64,000 nt of DNA from Streptomyces sp. NBC_01351 (GCF_036237315.1 NZ_CP108356.1:6887501-6951500); one strand, 5' to 3'. Shown: positions 24,942 through 34,702, numbered from the stretch's first letter. Notes: a model not told the origin generated them from the letters alone. Translations and numbers: made by a program.

Positions 24942-26426
24942 ATGACACAGCGCGCGCTCAGCGACCAGCCCCTGGCCAACCCCGGGAAGTTGTTCATCGG
25001 CGGCACATGGGTCCCGGCCCAGGACGGCCGTACCGAGCCGGACATCAGCCCCGTGGACGGACAGGAGATCGTGCCGGTGGCTCAGGCCACCGCCGCCGAC
25101 GCGGACGCGGCGGTGGCCGCCGCCCGCAAGGCGTACGAGGAAGGTCCGTGGAGCAGACTGTCGGCCCAGGAGCGCGCGCTGCGGCTGAACCGGGTCGGTG
25201 AGCTCATCGAGCGCGACCTGGAGGAGATCGCCCTCCTGGAGACCGTGGACATGGGCAAGCCGTTCGCGTTCTCCAGCACGGTCGACGCCCCCATGGCCGC
25301 CCAGCTCATGCACTACTACGCCGGCGCCGTGACCCGCGTCGACGGCTCCTCGAGGGCCCCGGCCGGCGGACAGCTCGCCTACACCCTGCGCGAACCGCTC
25401 GGCGTGGTCTGCGCCATCACCCCGTTCAACTTCCCGCTGCTGCTGTCGATGACGAAGATCGCGCCGGCCCTCGCGGCCGGCAACACCGTCGTCCACAAGC
25501 CCTCCCCGGCCACCCCGCTCACCGCCCTGAAGATCGCCGAGCTCTTCCAGGAGGCGGAAATTCCGGACGGCGTGTTGAACGTCATCACCGGTCCGGGCGT
25601 GGAACTGGGGGAGACCCTCACCGACCACCCGGACATCGACAAGATCGCGTTCACCGGATCCACCGCGGTGGGCCAGTCCATCATCCGCAAGGCGGCCGGC
25701 ACCCTGAAGAAGGTGACGATGGAACTCGGCGGCAAGTCCGCCAACATCGTCTTCGCCGACGCCGACCTCGACGCCGCCGAGGAACTCGCCTTCTTCGGCA
25801 TCTACTACAACAAGGGCGAGATCTGCACTGCCGGATCCCGCCTGCTGCTCCAGCGCCCCATCCACGACGAGCTGGTCGAACGCCTGGTGCGCCGCGCCGC
25901 CGCCCTCAAGCCCGGCGACCCGCGCGACCCGGCCACGCTCTTCGGACCGCTGGCCCACCGCGGCCAGTTCGAGAAGGTCAGCTCCTACATCGAGGTGGGC
26001 GAGAAGGAGGGTGCGATCCTGCGCACCGGCGGCACCGGCTGGACCCCGGAGGGCGCCTCCAGCCAGGGCCTGTACTTCCTGCCGACCGTCTTCACCGGCG
26101 TCGACAACGGCATGCGGATCGCCCAGGAGGAGATCTTCGGCCCGGTCCTGTCGATCATCCCCTTCGACACCGAGGAGGACGCCGTGCGCATCGCGAACGA
26201 CAGCGCGTACGGCCTCGCCGCCGGCGTCCACACCAAGGACCTGCGGCGGGCCCACCGGGTCGCCTCGCAGATCAAGGCCGGCACGGTCTGGGTGAATTGC
26301 TACAACCAGTACGACCCCGCCGTGCCCTACGGCGGCTACAAGGCCTCCGGATACGGCCGCGAGTGCGGACCGGAATCCCTGGAGAGCTACACCCAGACCA
26401 AGTCGGTCTGGATCGGCATGGACTGA
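24942..26426 (+). CDS. NAD(P)+-dependent aldehyde dehydrogenase
   Basis: Oxidises an aldehyde to the acid. The 494-residue protein has all family landmarks: ITPFNFPLLLSMTKIAPALAAGN, the Glu261 general base in MELGGKSAN, the catalytic Cys295 in KGEICTAGSRLL, and the cofactor motif EEIFGPVLSIIPF. Sequence is close to betaine-aldehyde/phenylacetaldehyde-type ALDHs but the substrate cannot be told. RBS CCGGAAGG. It lies between a DJ-1 gene and an F420/NADP reductase-like gene. Confidence 0.95.
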   Translation: MTQRALSDQPLANPGKLFIGGTWVPAQDGRTEPDISPVDGQEIVPVAQATAADADAAVAAARKAYEEGPWSRLSAQERALRLNRVGELIERDLEEIALLETVDMGKPFAFSSTVDAPMAAQLMHYYAGAVTRVDGSSRAPAGGQLAYTLREPLGVVCAITPFNFPLLLSMTKIAPALAAGNTVVHKPSPATPLTALKIAELFQEAEIPDGVLNVITGPGVELGETLTDHPDIDKIAFTGSTAVGQSIIRKAAGTLKKVTMELGGKSANIVFADADLDAAEELAFFGIYYNKGEICTAGSRLLLQRPIHDELVERLVRRAAALKPGDPRDPATLFGPLAHRGQFEKVSSYIEVGEKEGAILRTGGTGWTPEGASSQGLYFLPTVFTGVDNGMRIAQEEIFGPVLSIIPFDTEEDAVRIANDSAYGLAAGVHTKDLRRAHRVASQIKAGTVWVNCYNQYDPAVPYGGYKASGYGRECGPESLESYTQTKSVWIGMD

Positions 26427-26464
26427 GACAGGCAGGGACCCGGTCCCCTTTCCCGAGGAGCGTC

Positions 26465-27079
26465 ATGCGGACAGGCATCATCGGCACCGGCCGGATCGGC
26501 TCGACCCTCGCCAGGATCCTCGTGGCCGCGGGCCACGAGGTCGTGGTCGCCAACGCCCGCGGCCCGCAGAGCCTCGGCCCGCTCCTGGCGGAACTGGGAC
26601 CGGCGGCCTCGGCGGCGCACCCCGCCGAGGCCGCCGCCCGGGCCGATCTCCTGGTGCTGATGGTGCCCTTCGACGGCGTGCGCGGACTGCTGCCGCCGCA
26701 CGTCGTGCAGGACAAGGTGATCGTGGATGCCACCAACGCGTTCGGCGGCGCCGGCACCCCGGCCGCGCGAGGCGGCAGCGGCTCCAGCGATCTCGTCGCC
26801 GAGTGGTATCCCGGTGCCCAGATCGTGAAATCCCTCAACACCATGCATTTCGAAACACTCGCTGTCGCCGGCACCGCACCCGGAGAGCGCCTGGCGCATT
26901 TCACAGCGGGCGATGACGTGAAAGCAAAGGAAATCGTCGCGGGAATCATCTCGGACCTGGGATTCGTACCCGTCGACACCGGCCCGCTGCACTCCGGAGG
27001 AATTCTCCAGGAGCCCGGCGGGCCCCTATTCAACCGGCCGCTCACGGAAGCGCAGGCGCTGGCATGGATATCACACTGA
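26465..27079 (+). CDS. F420H2:NADP+ oxidoreductase-like / NADP-binding protein
   Basis: The 204-residue Rossmann protein starts MRTGIIGTGRIGSTLARIL (GxGxxG) and keeps the family's VANARGPQSL, LLVLMVPFDGV and VIVDATNAFGG segments, then SLNTMHFETLA. Family members exchange hydride between coenzyme F420 and NADP or are substrate reductases. ATG 26465 follows GAGGAGC. The end overlaps the [2Fe-2S] subunit gene by 16 bases, so it is coupled to the molybdenum hydroxylase and could recycle its electrons (inference). Confidence 0.82.
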   Translation: MRTGIIGTGRIGSTLARILVAAGHEVVVANARGPQSLGPLLAELGPAASAAHPAEAAARADLLVLMVPFDGVRGLLPPHVVQDKVIVDATNAFGGAGTPAARGGSGSSDLVAEWYPGAQIVKSLNTMHFETLAVAGTAPGERLAHFTAGDDVKAKEIVAGIISDLGFVPVDTGPLHSGGILQEPGGPLFNRPLTEAQALAWISH

Positions 27080-27546
27080 ATGTGAACGGCAGATCCGAGC
27101 AGTTCCCGGCGCAGCCGAACGAACTGCTCGTGGAACGGCTCCGCGACGGCCTCGGCCTCACCGGAACCAAGGTGGGCTGTGACACCGGCCAGTGCGGCTC
27201 CTGCGTGGTCCGGCTCGACGGCAAGTCCGTCAAGAGCTGCCTGATCCTCACCGTCTCGGCCGCCGGCTCCGAGGTCACCACCATCGAGGGCGTCACCACC
27301 CCCGGCGGCGAACTCACCGGCCTCCAGGAGGCGCTGCGCGAGGAACACGGCACCCAGTGCGGCTTCTGCACCCCCGGCATGGTCATGGCACTCGGCGAGC
27401 TCGTCGACTCCACCGCCGGCGGCGAGGCCCCGACCGAGCCCGAGATCCGCGAGTGGCTCACCGGGAACCTCTGCCGCTGCACCGGCTACCACAGCGTCGT
27501 CCGCGGCGTGCAGCGCGCCTGCGAAGCCGCAAGACAGGAGGTGTGA
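27064..27546 (+). CDS. Molybdenum hydroxylase small subunit, two [2Fe-2S] clusters (CoxS/XdhA type)
   Basis: The 160-residue subunit carries the plant-ferredoxin-type cluster motif VGCDTGQCGSCVVRL ... KSCLIL and the second, C-terminal cluster motif QCGFCTPGMVMAL ... NLCRCTGYHSVV. It passes electrons from the molybdopterin subunit to FAD. It overlaps the upstream NADP-binding protein gene and precedes the large subunit by 4 bases. Confidence 0.95.
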   Translation: MDITLNVNGRSEQFPAQPNELLVERLRDGLGLTGTKVGCDTGQCGSCVVRLDGKSVKSCLILTVSAAGSEVTTIEGVTTPGGELTGLQEALREEHGTQCGFCTPGMVMALGELVDSTAGGEAPTEPEIREWLTGNLCRCTGYHSVVRGVQRACEAARQEV

Positions 27547-27550
27547 GGCC

Positions 27551-29956
27551 ATGACCGCCGTGACGGGGGAGACGCCGACAACGGGAAGCGGCCTGCTCGG
27601 ACAGCCTCTGGACATCCGCGAGGATCCGCAGCTGCTGCGCGGCGAGGCGACGTACGTGGGCGACATCGACCTGCCGGGTACCGCCCACATGGCGATCCTG
27701 GGCAGCCCGGTCGCCCACGCGAAGATCCTCTCGATCGAGACCAAGGCCGCCGAGCAGCTGCCCGGCGTCCTCAAGGTGGCCACCGCCGCCGACTTCACCG
27801 ACGTGATGCCGCTGCCGTGCATCTGGATACCCGGCGGCGTGGAGAGTCACTTCCCGCCCCACCCCTACGGACTTCCCGGCGCCCGCCCGGTCCTCACCGG
27901 CGACGCCGTGCGCCACGTCGGCGACCCGATCGCCGTGGTCGTCGCCGAGACCCCGCGCCAGGCGCACGCCGCGCTCGCCGCGATCTCGGTCGAGTACGAG
28001 CCGCTGTCCGTGGTCACCCGTGCCGACGAGGCCCTCGCCGAAGGCGCGCCCCAGCTGCACGAGGCCGTCCCGGGGAACCTGAACGCGTACTGGACCTGCG
28101 GCGACAAGGACCGCACCGACGCGGCCATCGCCGAGGCCGAGGTCACCGTCGAGCTCGACTTGGTGAACCAGCGGACCATCAACAGCCCCATCGAGCCCCG
28201 TGGCGCGGTCGGCGACTACAACGCCGTCACCGGCGAGTACACGCTGTACGCCTCCACCCAGGGCCCGCACAACCACCGCTTCCTGCTCTCCGCGCTGGTC
28301 CTCGGCATCCCCTTCAACAAACTCAGGGTGATCGCCCCGACCGTCGGCGGCAGCTTCGGCACCAAGGGCTACCTCTACCCCGACATGCCGCTGGTCCTGC
28401 TGCTCTCCAAGGCGCTGGGCAGGCCCGTGAAATGGGTCGACACCCGCACCGGGCTGATGAACTCCACCGTCCAGGGCCGCGACCACCGCCAGCACGTGAC
28501 CCTCGCCGGCACCCGCGACGGCCGCATCACCGCCGTCCGCGCCACCAGCTACGCCAACCTCGGCGCCTACCCCTCCACCATCGGCCCCGGTGTCGCCACC
28601 GCCCTGATGGGACGCTCCATCAGCGGCATGTACGACATCCCCGCCGCCTTCTGCGAGGTCTACGCCGCCTTCACCAACACCGTCTCGCTCGGCGCCCAGC
28701 GCGGCAGCGGACGGGCCGAGGCCGCCTTCCTGATGGAACGGCTCGTCGACCGGTACGCCTCCGAGATCGGCATGGACCCGGCAGCCGTCCGCCGCAAGAA
28801 CCTGGTGCCGAAGGAGAAGTTCCCGTACGACAACGGCCTCGGCTGGACCTACGACTCCGGGAACTACCAGCTCAACTTCGACAAAGCCATCGCCCTGTCG
28901 GGATACGCCGACATGGCCGCCCGCAAGGCGGAGGCCCGCACCCGCGGCAAGCGGCTCGGCGTCGGCCTCGCCACCTACGTCGCCATCTGCGGGGTCGGCC
29001 CCTCCACCCGGATGTCCCAGGAGGGCATGCTCGGCGGCACCTGGGAGAGCGCGAACATCCGCGTCCACCCGACCGGCGAGGTCTCCGTCACCGTCGGCTC
29101 CGCCTCCACCGGCCAGAGCCACGGCACCGTCTTCGCACAGGTCGCCGCCGACGAACTCGGCATAGACCCGGACACCGTCCAGGTCTTCGAGGGGGACACG
29201 CAGAAGGCCCCGTACGGGCAGGGCACCTACGGCTCCCGCTCGTACAGCATGGCCGCGCCCGCCGTCGCCCTCACCGCCCGCAAGATCAAGGCCAAACTGG
29301 TCCGGGCCGGCGCCGTCTTCCTCGGCGTCCCCGAGGACAAGGTCGTCTACGAGGGCGGCAAGGTCCACGAAGAGGGCAACGAGGAGAACTCCAAGACCTT
29401 CGCCGAACTGGCCATGGCCATGTGGTACGGCTGGGGCCTGCCCCCCGAGATCGAGCCGGCCCTCGACGAGACCACCCACTTCGACCCGCCGGACTTCAAC
29501 TACCCCTTCGGCACGCACGTCGCCGTCGTCGAGGTCGACGAACTCACCGGCGAGACCGAAGTGGTGGCCTACACCGCCGTCGACGACGCCGGGAACATCG
29601 GCAACCCGAAGATCGTGCACGGCCAGATCGAGGGCAGCATCGTCCACGGCCTCGGCCAGGCCCTCATGGAGATCGCCGAGTACGCCGAGGACGGGCAGCT
29701 GATCAGCTCCGACCTGAACCACTACGCCCTGCCGCGCGCCGCCGACGTGCCGTTCTTCGTGCTCGACAAGACCGTCACGCCCAGCCCGCACAACCCGCTC
29801 GGGGCCAAGGGCGCCGGCGAGATCGCCACCGTCCCGCCCGCCGCGGCCGTCGTCAACGCGGTCGTCGACGCCCTCTCCGACCTGGGCGTCCGGCACATCG
29901 ACATGCCGCTCACCCCCGAGAAGGTCTGGCGCCGCCTGAGAGGAGAAGCCCGGTGA
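27551..29956 (+). CDS. Molybdenum hydroxylase large (molybdopterin) subunit, xanthine dehydrogenase/aldehyde oxidase family
   Basis: The 801-residue subunit holds the molybdopterin-cytosine-dinucleotide cofactor and hydroxylates an aldehyde or N-heterocycle. Seen motifs: [59 protein letters not shown] and the active-site glutamate Glu757 in [15 protein letters not shown]. The CO-dehydrogenase loop with the copper-ligating cysteine is absent, so it is not a CO dehydrogenase. RBS AGGAGGTG. It overlaps the FAD subunit gene (GTGA). XdhC for cofactor insertion is encoded at 36094. Confidence 0.94.
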   Translation: MTAVTGETPTTGSGLLGQPLDIREDPQLLRGEATYVGDIDLPGTAHMAILGSPVAHAKILSIETKAAEQLPGVLKVATAADFTDVMPLPCIWIPGGVESHFPPHPYGLPGARPVLTGDAVRHVGDPIAVVVAETPRQAHAALAAISVEYEPLSVVTRADEALAEGAPQLHEAVPGNLNAYWTCGDKDRTDAAIAEAEVTVELDLVNQRTINSPIEPRGAVGDYNAVTGEYTLYASTQGPHNHRFLLSALVLGIPFNKLRVIAPTVGGSFGTKGYLYPDMPLVLLLSKALGRPVKWVDTRTGLMNSTVQGRDHRQHVTLAGTRDGRITAVRATSYANLGAYPSTIGPGVATALMGRSISGMYDIPAAFCEVYAAFTNTVSLGAQRGSGRAEAAFLMERLVDRYASEIGMDPAAVRRKNLVPKEKFPYDNGLGWTYDSGNYQLNFDKAIALSGYADMAARKAEARTRGKRLGVGLATYVAICGVGPSTRMSQEGMLGGTWESANIRVHPTGEVSVTVGSASTGQSHGTVFAQVAADELGIDPDTVQVFEGDTQKAPYGQGTYGSRSYSMAAPAVALTARKIKAKLVRAGAVFLGVPEDKVVYEGGKVHEEGNEENSKTFAELAMAMWYGWGLPPEIEPALDETTHFDPPDFNYPFGTHVAVVEVDELTGETEVVAYTAVDDAGNIGNPKIVHGQIEGSIVHGLGQALMEIAEYAEDGQLISSDLNHYALPRAADVPFFVLDKTVTPSPHNPLGAKGAGEIATVPPAAAVVNAVVDALSDLGVRHIDMPLTPEKVWRRLRGEAR

Positions 29957-30783
29957 TCCTCACCGCGTTCGACTACGTCAGGCCCGTCGGCCTCGAAGAG
30001 GCCCTGACCCTGCTGACCGGGACCCGTGGCGCCCGGGTACTCGCCGGGGGCCAGAGCCTCTTGCCCGAGCTGCGCACCGGCGCCGAGCGGGCCCGGCTGC
30101 TGGTCGACGTACGGCACCTGGAGGAGCTGCGCGGCATCGAGAGCGGCTCCGACGGCCGGCGGCTGCGGATCGGCGCGCTCACCACGCTCGCCGAGCTCTC
30201 CGCGCACCCGCTGGTACTCGCCGGGGCGCCCGAACTGGCCGCCGCGGCCCGCGCCAACGGCGACCCGCAGGTCCGCAACCTCGGCACCGTCGGCGGCAAC
30301 CTCGCCGCCGGCGGGCGGGCCACCGACCTGCCCGTCGCCGCCATCGCCGCCGACGCGGCGGTCGAACTCGCCGGCCGCGGCGGCCGCCGGACGGTCACCG
30401 CCGAGGAGTTCGCGGCCACCGGGGCGCCCGCCGCCACGGTCGTCACCGCACTCCTGGTGCCCGCCGCCGGCCGGGCCGCCGCCTTCGAGAAGACCGCCGA
30501 CCGGGCCACCCGCTACCCGCTCGCCGCCACCGCCGTACGGATCACCCCCGACGGGCCGCGCATCGCGGTCACCGGGGCCACCTCGCGCGCACTGCGGCTG
30601 CGGCGGGTCGAAGACCGGCTGCGCGGGGGCCCGTACACCACGGAGGCGGTGCTCGCGGCCTTCCGCGCCGAGCCCCGGGAGCTCTTCGTCCCCGGGCGCG
30701 GCACTTCGGCCGAGTACCTCGGCCACCTCGCGGGGGTCCTGACGGCCCGCGCCTTGCAGAGGGCGGAACAGGCCCTCGCCTGA
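29953..30783 (+). CDS. Molybdenum hydroxylase FAD subunit (CoxM type)
   Basis: The 276-residue subunit has the vanillyl-alcohol-oxidase-type FAD fold: VLAGGQSLLPELRTG, LRIGALTTLAELSAHP, VRNLGTVGGNLAAGGRATDLP, and the C-terminal CODH_FAD_C domain. It completes an S-L-M ordered three-subunit enzyme. GTG start overlaps the large-subunit stop. A much longer frame from further upstream is only an antisense-like shadow of the large subunit. Confidence 0.93.
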   Translation: MILTAFDYVRPVGLEEALTLLTGTRGARVLAGGQSLLPELRTGAERARLLVDVRHLEELRGIESGSDGRRLRIGALTTLAELSAHPLVLAGAPELAAAARANGDPQVRNLGTVGGNLAAGGRATDLPVAAIAADAAVELAGRGGRRTVTAEEFAATGAPAATVVTALLVPAAGRAAAFEKTADRATRYPLAATAVRITPDGPRIAVTGATSRALRLRRVEDRLRGGPYTTEAVLAAFRAEPRELFVPGRGTSAEYLGHLAGVLTARALQRAEQALA

Positions 30784-30809
30784 CCGCCCGCGACGGGGGA
30801 GTTGACGCA

Positions 30810-32072
30810 GTGGAACCGTCCGAGACGACCACGGGGGTAGCCGTGCACACCGAGCACCCGACCGCGCACGCGGCCGGCGCGTCCAGAGGCTCCGGCTTCC
30901 GGGTGGTGGGATCGGTCCTCGTCCTGCTGATGCTCTCCTCCTCCGTGCCCTCCGCCCTCTACGTGCTCTACCAGGAGAAATGGGGGCTGTCCTCCGGCGT
31001 GATCACGGTGGTCTTCGCCCTGTACGCCGTCACCGTGCTCGCCGGACTCCTGCTGTTCGGGTCCCTGTCCGACACCCTCGGCCGGCGTCCCGTGCTGGCC
31101 GCCGGCCTGGTCCTGGCGATCGTCTCGATGGGACTGTTCGCCGGGGCCCAGGGCCTCGGACTGCTGCTCGCGGCCCGCGCCGTGCAGGGGCTCGCCGTCG
31201 GCCTCGCCACCGGGGCCATGGGCGCGGCCCTGCTGGAACTCAGCCCGCGCGACCGGCCCGCGCTCGGCGCCCAGGTCAACAGCGCCGGGCCGACCGTGGG
31301 CATCGGACTCGGCGGGATCGGGGCCGGACTGCTCGTCCAGTTCGCACCCGCGCCCACCGTCCTCGTCTACCTGCTGCTGATCGCGGCCTTCGCCGTCACC
31401 CTGGTGGGGGTGGCCCGGATGCGAGAGAGCGCTCCCGGGGCGGGCGGCCGCCTCCGGGTGGTCCCGCACCGCATCCACGTGCCGGCCGGCGCCCGCCACC
31501 GCTTCGGCGTCCTCGTCCTGACCATCGTCGCGGTGTGGTCCGTGGGCGGCTTCTACCTCTCGCTCGGCCCGCACCTGGTCCTCTCCCTGCTCCGCTCCAC
31601 CAACTACCTCGTCGGCGGGGCCACGGTCGCCCTGCTCGCGGGCGCCGCCACCGTCGCCCAACTGATGCTCGGCCGCACCGAGGCACTGCGCACCGCCGTC
31701 CTCGGCCTGCTCGGCCTGCTCTCCGGACTGGCCCTCGTCCTGCTCGCCCTGGGCATCGGCTCGGCCCCCGTGTTCCTGGTGGCCACCGCGGTGCTGGGCA
31801 GCGGGTGGGGGGCCGCCTTCCTCGGCTCCTTCCGGGCCCTGTCCGCGCTCGCCGACCCGGCGCACCGCGGCGAACTGACCGCGGCCGTATACGTCTTCGC
31901 GTACCTGGCGATGAGCGTGCCGGCGGTGCTCGCCGGGATGCTCACCAACATCCACGGACTGCACCGCACCTCCGTCGGCTTCATGGCCGCCGTCGCCGGG
32001 ATGTGCGCACTGGCCCTGCTCGCCACCCTGCGGCTGGCCGCCCGCACCAGGACAGAGGGGAGGACGGCATGA
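30810..32072 (+). CDS. Major facilitator superfamily transporter
   Basis: The 420-residue protein has about twelve membrane segments, the motif A loop GSLSDTLGRRPVLAAG between segments 2 and 3, and a central cytoplasmic loop rich in Arg/His. It resembles drug/metabolite exporters of the family. As the only transporter of the operon it may export the product or take up the substrate. GTG 30810 follows GGGGGAG; the stop overlaps the histidine kinase (ATGA). Confidence 0.9.
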   Translation: MEPSETTTGVAVHTEHPTAHAAGASRGSGFRVVGSVLVLLMLSSSVPSALYVLYQEKWGLSSGVITVVFALYAVTVLAGLLLFGSLSDTLGRRPVLAAGLVLAIVSMGLFAGAQGLGLLLAARAVQGLAVGLATGAMGAALLELSPRDRPALGAQVNSAGPTVGIGLGGIGAGLLVQFAPAPTVLVYLLLIAAFAVTLVGVARMRESAPGAGGRLRVVPHRIHVPAGARHRFGVLVLTIVAVWSVGGFYLSLGPHLVLSLLRSTNYLVGGATVALLAGAATVAQLMLGRTEALRTAVLGLLGLLSGLALVLLALGIGSAPVFLVATAVLGSGWGAAFLGSFRALSALADPAHRGELTAAVYVFAYLAMSVPAVLAGMLTNIHGLHRTSVGFMAAVAGMCALALLATLRLAARTRTEGRTA

Positions 32073-33592
32073 ACACGGTTGCGCTGCGGTCCGCCCTGGC
32101 CGGGCTGGAGGTGTTCGCCGGACTGACCGCCGAGCAACTGGACTGGCTGGTCTCGGTGTCCGAGCCGCAGGTCCTCGCCGACGGGGAGGTGCTGTTCCGG
32201 GACGGCGAGGAGGCGGACCGCTTCCACGTCCTCCTCTCGGGCGGGCTCGTGGTCACCAAGGTCGTCGACGGCCGGGAGGAGGTGCTGACCCGGCATTCCA
32301 CCGAGGAGGAGAGCGCCGCCGCCGAGGACCACGACGGCAAACCCTCGGCCGCGCACCGGTTCACGGGCGAGCTGCCCCTGCTCACCGAGGGCGCGTACGT
32401 GGCCACCGCGGCCGCGAGCGGGCCGGCGACCACGGTCGTGGCGTACGCGAAGCCGGTCTTCTTCGAGATGCTGACCCGCTGCCACGGGGTGGCCGCCGTC
32501 CTGATCCCCGTCCTGGCCTGGCGGATCAAGTCCTCCGAGGTCCAGGCCCGCAAACGGGCCACCGTCGAGGCCCTGGGCACCCTCGCCGCCGGGCTCGCGC
32601 ACGAGCTGAACAACCCGGCGGCCGCCGTGGCCCGCGCGGCCCAGGAGCTGGCCCCGGCCCTGGACCGGCTCACCCGGACCGCCCAGGACTGGGGCGCGGC
32701 CGCCACGGGCGCGGAGCGCTCCGTACTGGACCGGCTCGCCGAGGAGCTGGACAAGCTGCCGCCGCCGGTGACGACCGACGCGCTGGCCCAGGCCGACGCC
32801 GAGGAGGAGATAGCCGACTGGGCGGAGGAGGCCGGCACCGAACGGCCCGGTCTGCTCGGCTCGGGGATCTCCGACCTGGGGCTCGAACTGGGCTGGCTGC
32901 TGGAGCGGCTGGAGGGGATCGGCGAGCCGGCCCTCGCCCCGGCCCTGGACCACCTGGCGGCGCTGCTGGAGATCCGCTCCCTCGCCGCGGAGCTGCGGGC
33001 CGCCGGTCCGCGGATCTCCCAACTCGTCTCCGCCACCCGGGATTACGCCAATCTCGACCGGGCGCCCGAGCAGCGGTTCAAGGTGACCGACGGACTGGAG
33101 AACACGCTGGTCGTCCTGCGTGCCAAGCTCGCCGGGATCGGCATCGTGCGCGCGTACGAACCCGACCTGCCCGAACTGACGGGCTATCCGAGCGAGTTGA
33201 ACCAGGTATGGACCAACCTGGTCGCCAACGCGGCCGAGGCCATGGAGGGCGCCGGGGTGCTCACCCTGCGTGCCCGGGCCGAGGGCGTCTGCATGGTCGT
33301 GGAGATCGCCGACACCGGCAGCGGCATCCCCGAGGAATCCCTGCCGCGGATCTTCGAACCCTTCTACACCACCAAGGACGTGGGCAAGGGCACGGGCCTG
33401 GGGCTGCACCTCAGCTACCGCATCGTGACCCAGCGCCACCACGGCTCCATCACGGCCCGCTCGCGCCCCGGCGAGACCCGGATGGTCGTCCGGCTGCCCT
33501 TCGCCGGCAGCACCCAGGGGTGCGCCCCACTTGCCGACGCACCTGCCGAGACACCTGGCCCCACCAGTTCCGGCAGTTCCACCACCAGTTGA
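32069..33592 (+). CDS. Soluble sensor histidine kinase with N-terminal cyclic-nucleotide-binding-like domain
   Basis: The 507-residue protein has no membrane segments. Residues 1-150 form a CRP/cNMP-type beta roll (FAGLTAEQLDWLVSVS, DGEVLFRDGEEADRFHVLLSG). A H-box LAAGLAHELNNPAAAVARAA follows near residue 180, a helical insert, then N-box LVANAAEAM, G1 IADTGSGIPEE and GKGTGLGLHLSY. The likely phosphate acceptor is the receiver-flavoprotein at 8054-9778, since no other unpaired receiver with intact Asp lies near; this is inference. It overlaps the MFS gene and closes the catalytic part of the operon. Confidence 0.9.
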   Translation: MNTVALRSALAGLEVFAGLTAEQLDWLVSVSEPQVLADGEVLFRDGEEADRFHVLLSGGLVVTKVVDGREEVLTRHSTEEESAAAEDHDGKPSAAHRFTGELPLLTEGAYVATAAASGPATTVVAYAKPVFFEMLTRCHGVAAVLIPVLAWRIKSSEVQARKRATVEALGTLAAGLAHELNNPAAAVARAAQELAPALDRLTRTAQDWGAAATGAERSVLDRLAEELDKLPPPVTTDALAQADAEEEIADWAEEAGTERPGLLGSGISDLGLELGWLLERLEGIGEPALAPALDHLAALLEIRSLAAELRAAGPRISQLVSATRDYANLDRAPEQRFKVTDGLENTLVVLRAKLAGIGIVRAYEPDLPELTGYPSELNQVWTNLVANAAEAMEGAGVLTLRARAEGVCMVVEIADTGSGIPEESLPRIFEPFYTTKDVGKGTGLGLHLSYRIVTQRHHGSITARSRPGETRMVVRLPFAGSTQGCAPLADAPAETPGPTSSGSSTTS

Positions 33593-33607
33593 AGGAATGG
33601 AGTCGAC

Positions 33608-33949
33608 ATGGCCAAGTACGACATCTCCAAGCTGCACCCGGTGTTCGTCCGTCAGATGGACGCGCTCGCCGCCCTGGACATCGAGGCGGTGATGAAGAAC
33701 TACACGGACGACGCCGTGCTGCTCCGGTTCGAAGGGGTCTCGGTCGGCATCGAAGCGGTGCGCGAGACCTTCACCGGCTACCTGACGGTGAAGCCGACGC
33801 TCGTTGAACTCCAGGAGTACATCGAGACCGAAGACACCATCTTCTACCGCGCGATCATGAATCTGAACGGTGAACCGGAGCACGCGTTCGGGACACTTGT
33901 CGTCCGCGATGGCCGAATCTGGCGGCAGACTGCCGGGTTCGGCGGCTGA
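33608..33949 (+). CDS. NTF2/SnoaL-fold protein, copy 4
   Basis: The 113-residue protein reads HPVFVRQMDALAALDIEAVMKNYTDDAVLLRFEG and ends AFGTLVVRDGRIWRQTAGFGG, the SnoaL pattern. It is 15 bases after the kinase gene and 24 bases before the terminator hairpin, so it is the last gene of the central operon. Whether it acts with the three early NTF2 proteins is unknown. Confidence 0.87.
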   Translation: MAKYDISKLHPVFVRQMDALAALDIEAVMKNYTDDAVLLRFEGVSVGIEAVRETFTGYLTVKPTLVELQEYIETEDTIFYRAIMNLNGEPEHAFGTLVVRDGRIWRQTAGFGG

Positions 33950-33973
33950 ACCGCGAAATCTGGGTAGCGTGTG

Positions 33974-34004
33974 CGGGGAGGGCGGGGGATGTGCGCCCTC
34001 CCCG
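33974..34004 (+). terminator. Terminator of the central operon
   Basis: CGGGGAGGGCG (33974-33984) pairs perfectly with CGCCCTCCCCG (33994-34004) around a 9-base loop, 24 bases after the last gene. The only comparably strong hairpin on this strand between genes since 10.3 kb. Confidence 0.8.
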
Positions 34005-34051
34005 TATGTGTGACAGCGTAGATATATGCACGGAGTCGAAAAGGGGAGGTC

Positions 34052-34702
34052 ATGGAACGAGAAACCGGGCGGGTCGAGGCATTCAGTGACGGCGTATTCG
34101 CCATCATCATCACCATCCTCGTCCTGGAGTTAGAGGCTCCGGAGGAAAAGGGTTGGTCCGGCTTCTGGCACGGTGTTCAGGAACAGTGGCCGCATTACGC
34201 CGCCTACGTCGTGAGTTTCCTCATCATCGGTGTGATGTGGGTCAACCATCACACCATCTTCAGTCACCTCAAGCGTGTCGACCGGCCACTGCTGTTCCTG
34301 AATCTCCTGGTGCTGATGGTGGTATCGGTGATCCCGTACACCACCAATGTCCTCGCCGAGCACCTCATGGACGAAGGCGGGTCCGCCAACGCCGCAGCGG
34401 TCCTCTACAGCGCCGTGACCGTGGCCTACGCCTTGGCCTTCCTGCTCTTCTGGTGGTACGTCACCCGCGTCGGCCACCTCTTCCACGAGCACGTGGACAA
34501 GGAAGGCGCCCGCGCCACCAGGATGCGATTCGGGCTCGGAGCCGTCGCCTACCCGCTGACCGTAGTGCTGGCCTTCTTCTCCGCGCCGCTCACGCTTGTC
34601 GCGCACTTCCTGATCGCGATCTACTATGCGGCGAACCAGATCCCCATCCCTCTCGTGGTAGAGGAAGAGCGGCTCGAAACTGCCAGCGACCTCAGGAAGT
34701 AG
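34052..34702 (+). CDS. TMEM175-family (DUF1211) potassium channel-like protein
   Basis: The 216-residue membrane protein starts with the family signature RVEAFSDGVFAIIITILVLELEAP and has about six hydrophobic segments. Bacterial TMEM175 homologues are tetrameric K+-permeable channels whose filter is made by the hydrophobic residues of the first helix; here the FSDGVFAI motif is intact. RBS GGGGAGG. It stands after the operon terminator, with its own upstream AT-richer stretch (34015-34030). Confidence 0.9.
   Translation: MERETGRVEAFSDGVFAIIITILVLELEAPEEKGWSGFWHGVQEQWPHYAAYVVSFLIIGVMWVNHHTIFSHLKRVDRPLLFLNLLVLMVVSVIPYTTNVLAEHLMDEGGSANAAAVLYSAVTVAYALAFLLFWWYVTRVGHLFHEHVDKEGARATRMRFGLGAVAYPLTVVLAFFSAPLTLVAHFLIAIYYAANQIPIPLVVEEERLETASDLRK

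Noticed and set aside
27458..29896. 812-residue minus-strand open frame
   Set aside because: Shadow of the molybdenum hydroxylase large subunit, which has clear family motifs on the plus strand.
27817..30783. 988-residue plus-strand frame as one protein
   Set aside because: Only its last 276 codons encode a recognisable FAD subunit, starting at GTG 29953; the rest is out-of-frame large-subunit DNA.
27064..30783. Carbon monoxide dehydrogenase
   Set aside because: The large subunit lacks the copper-ligating cysteine loop of CoxL; an aldehyde or heterocycle hydroxylase is more likely.
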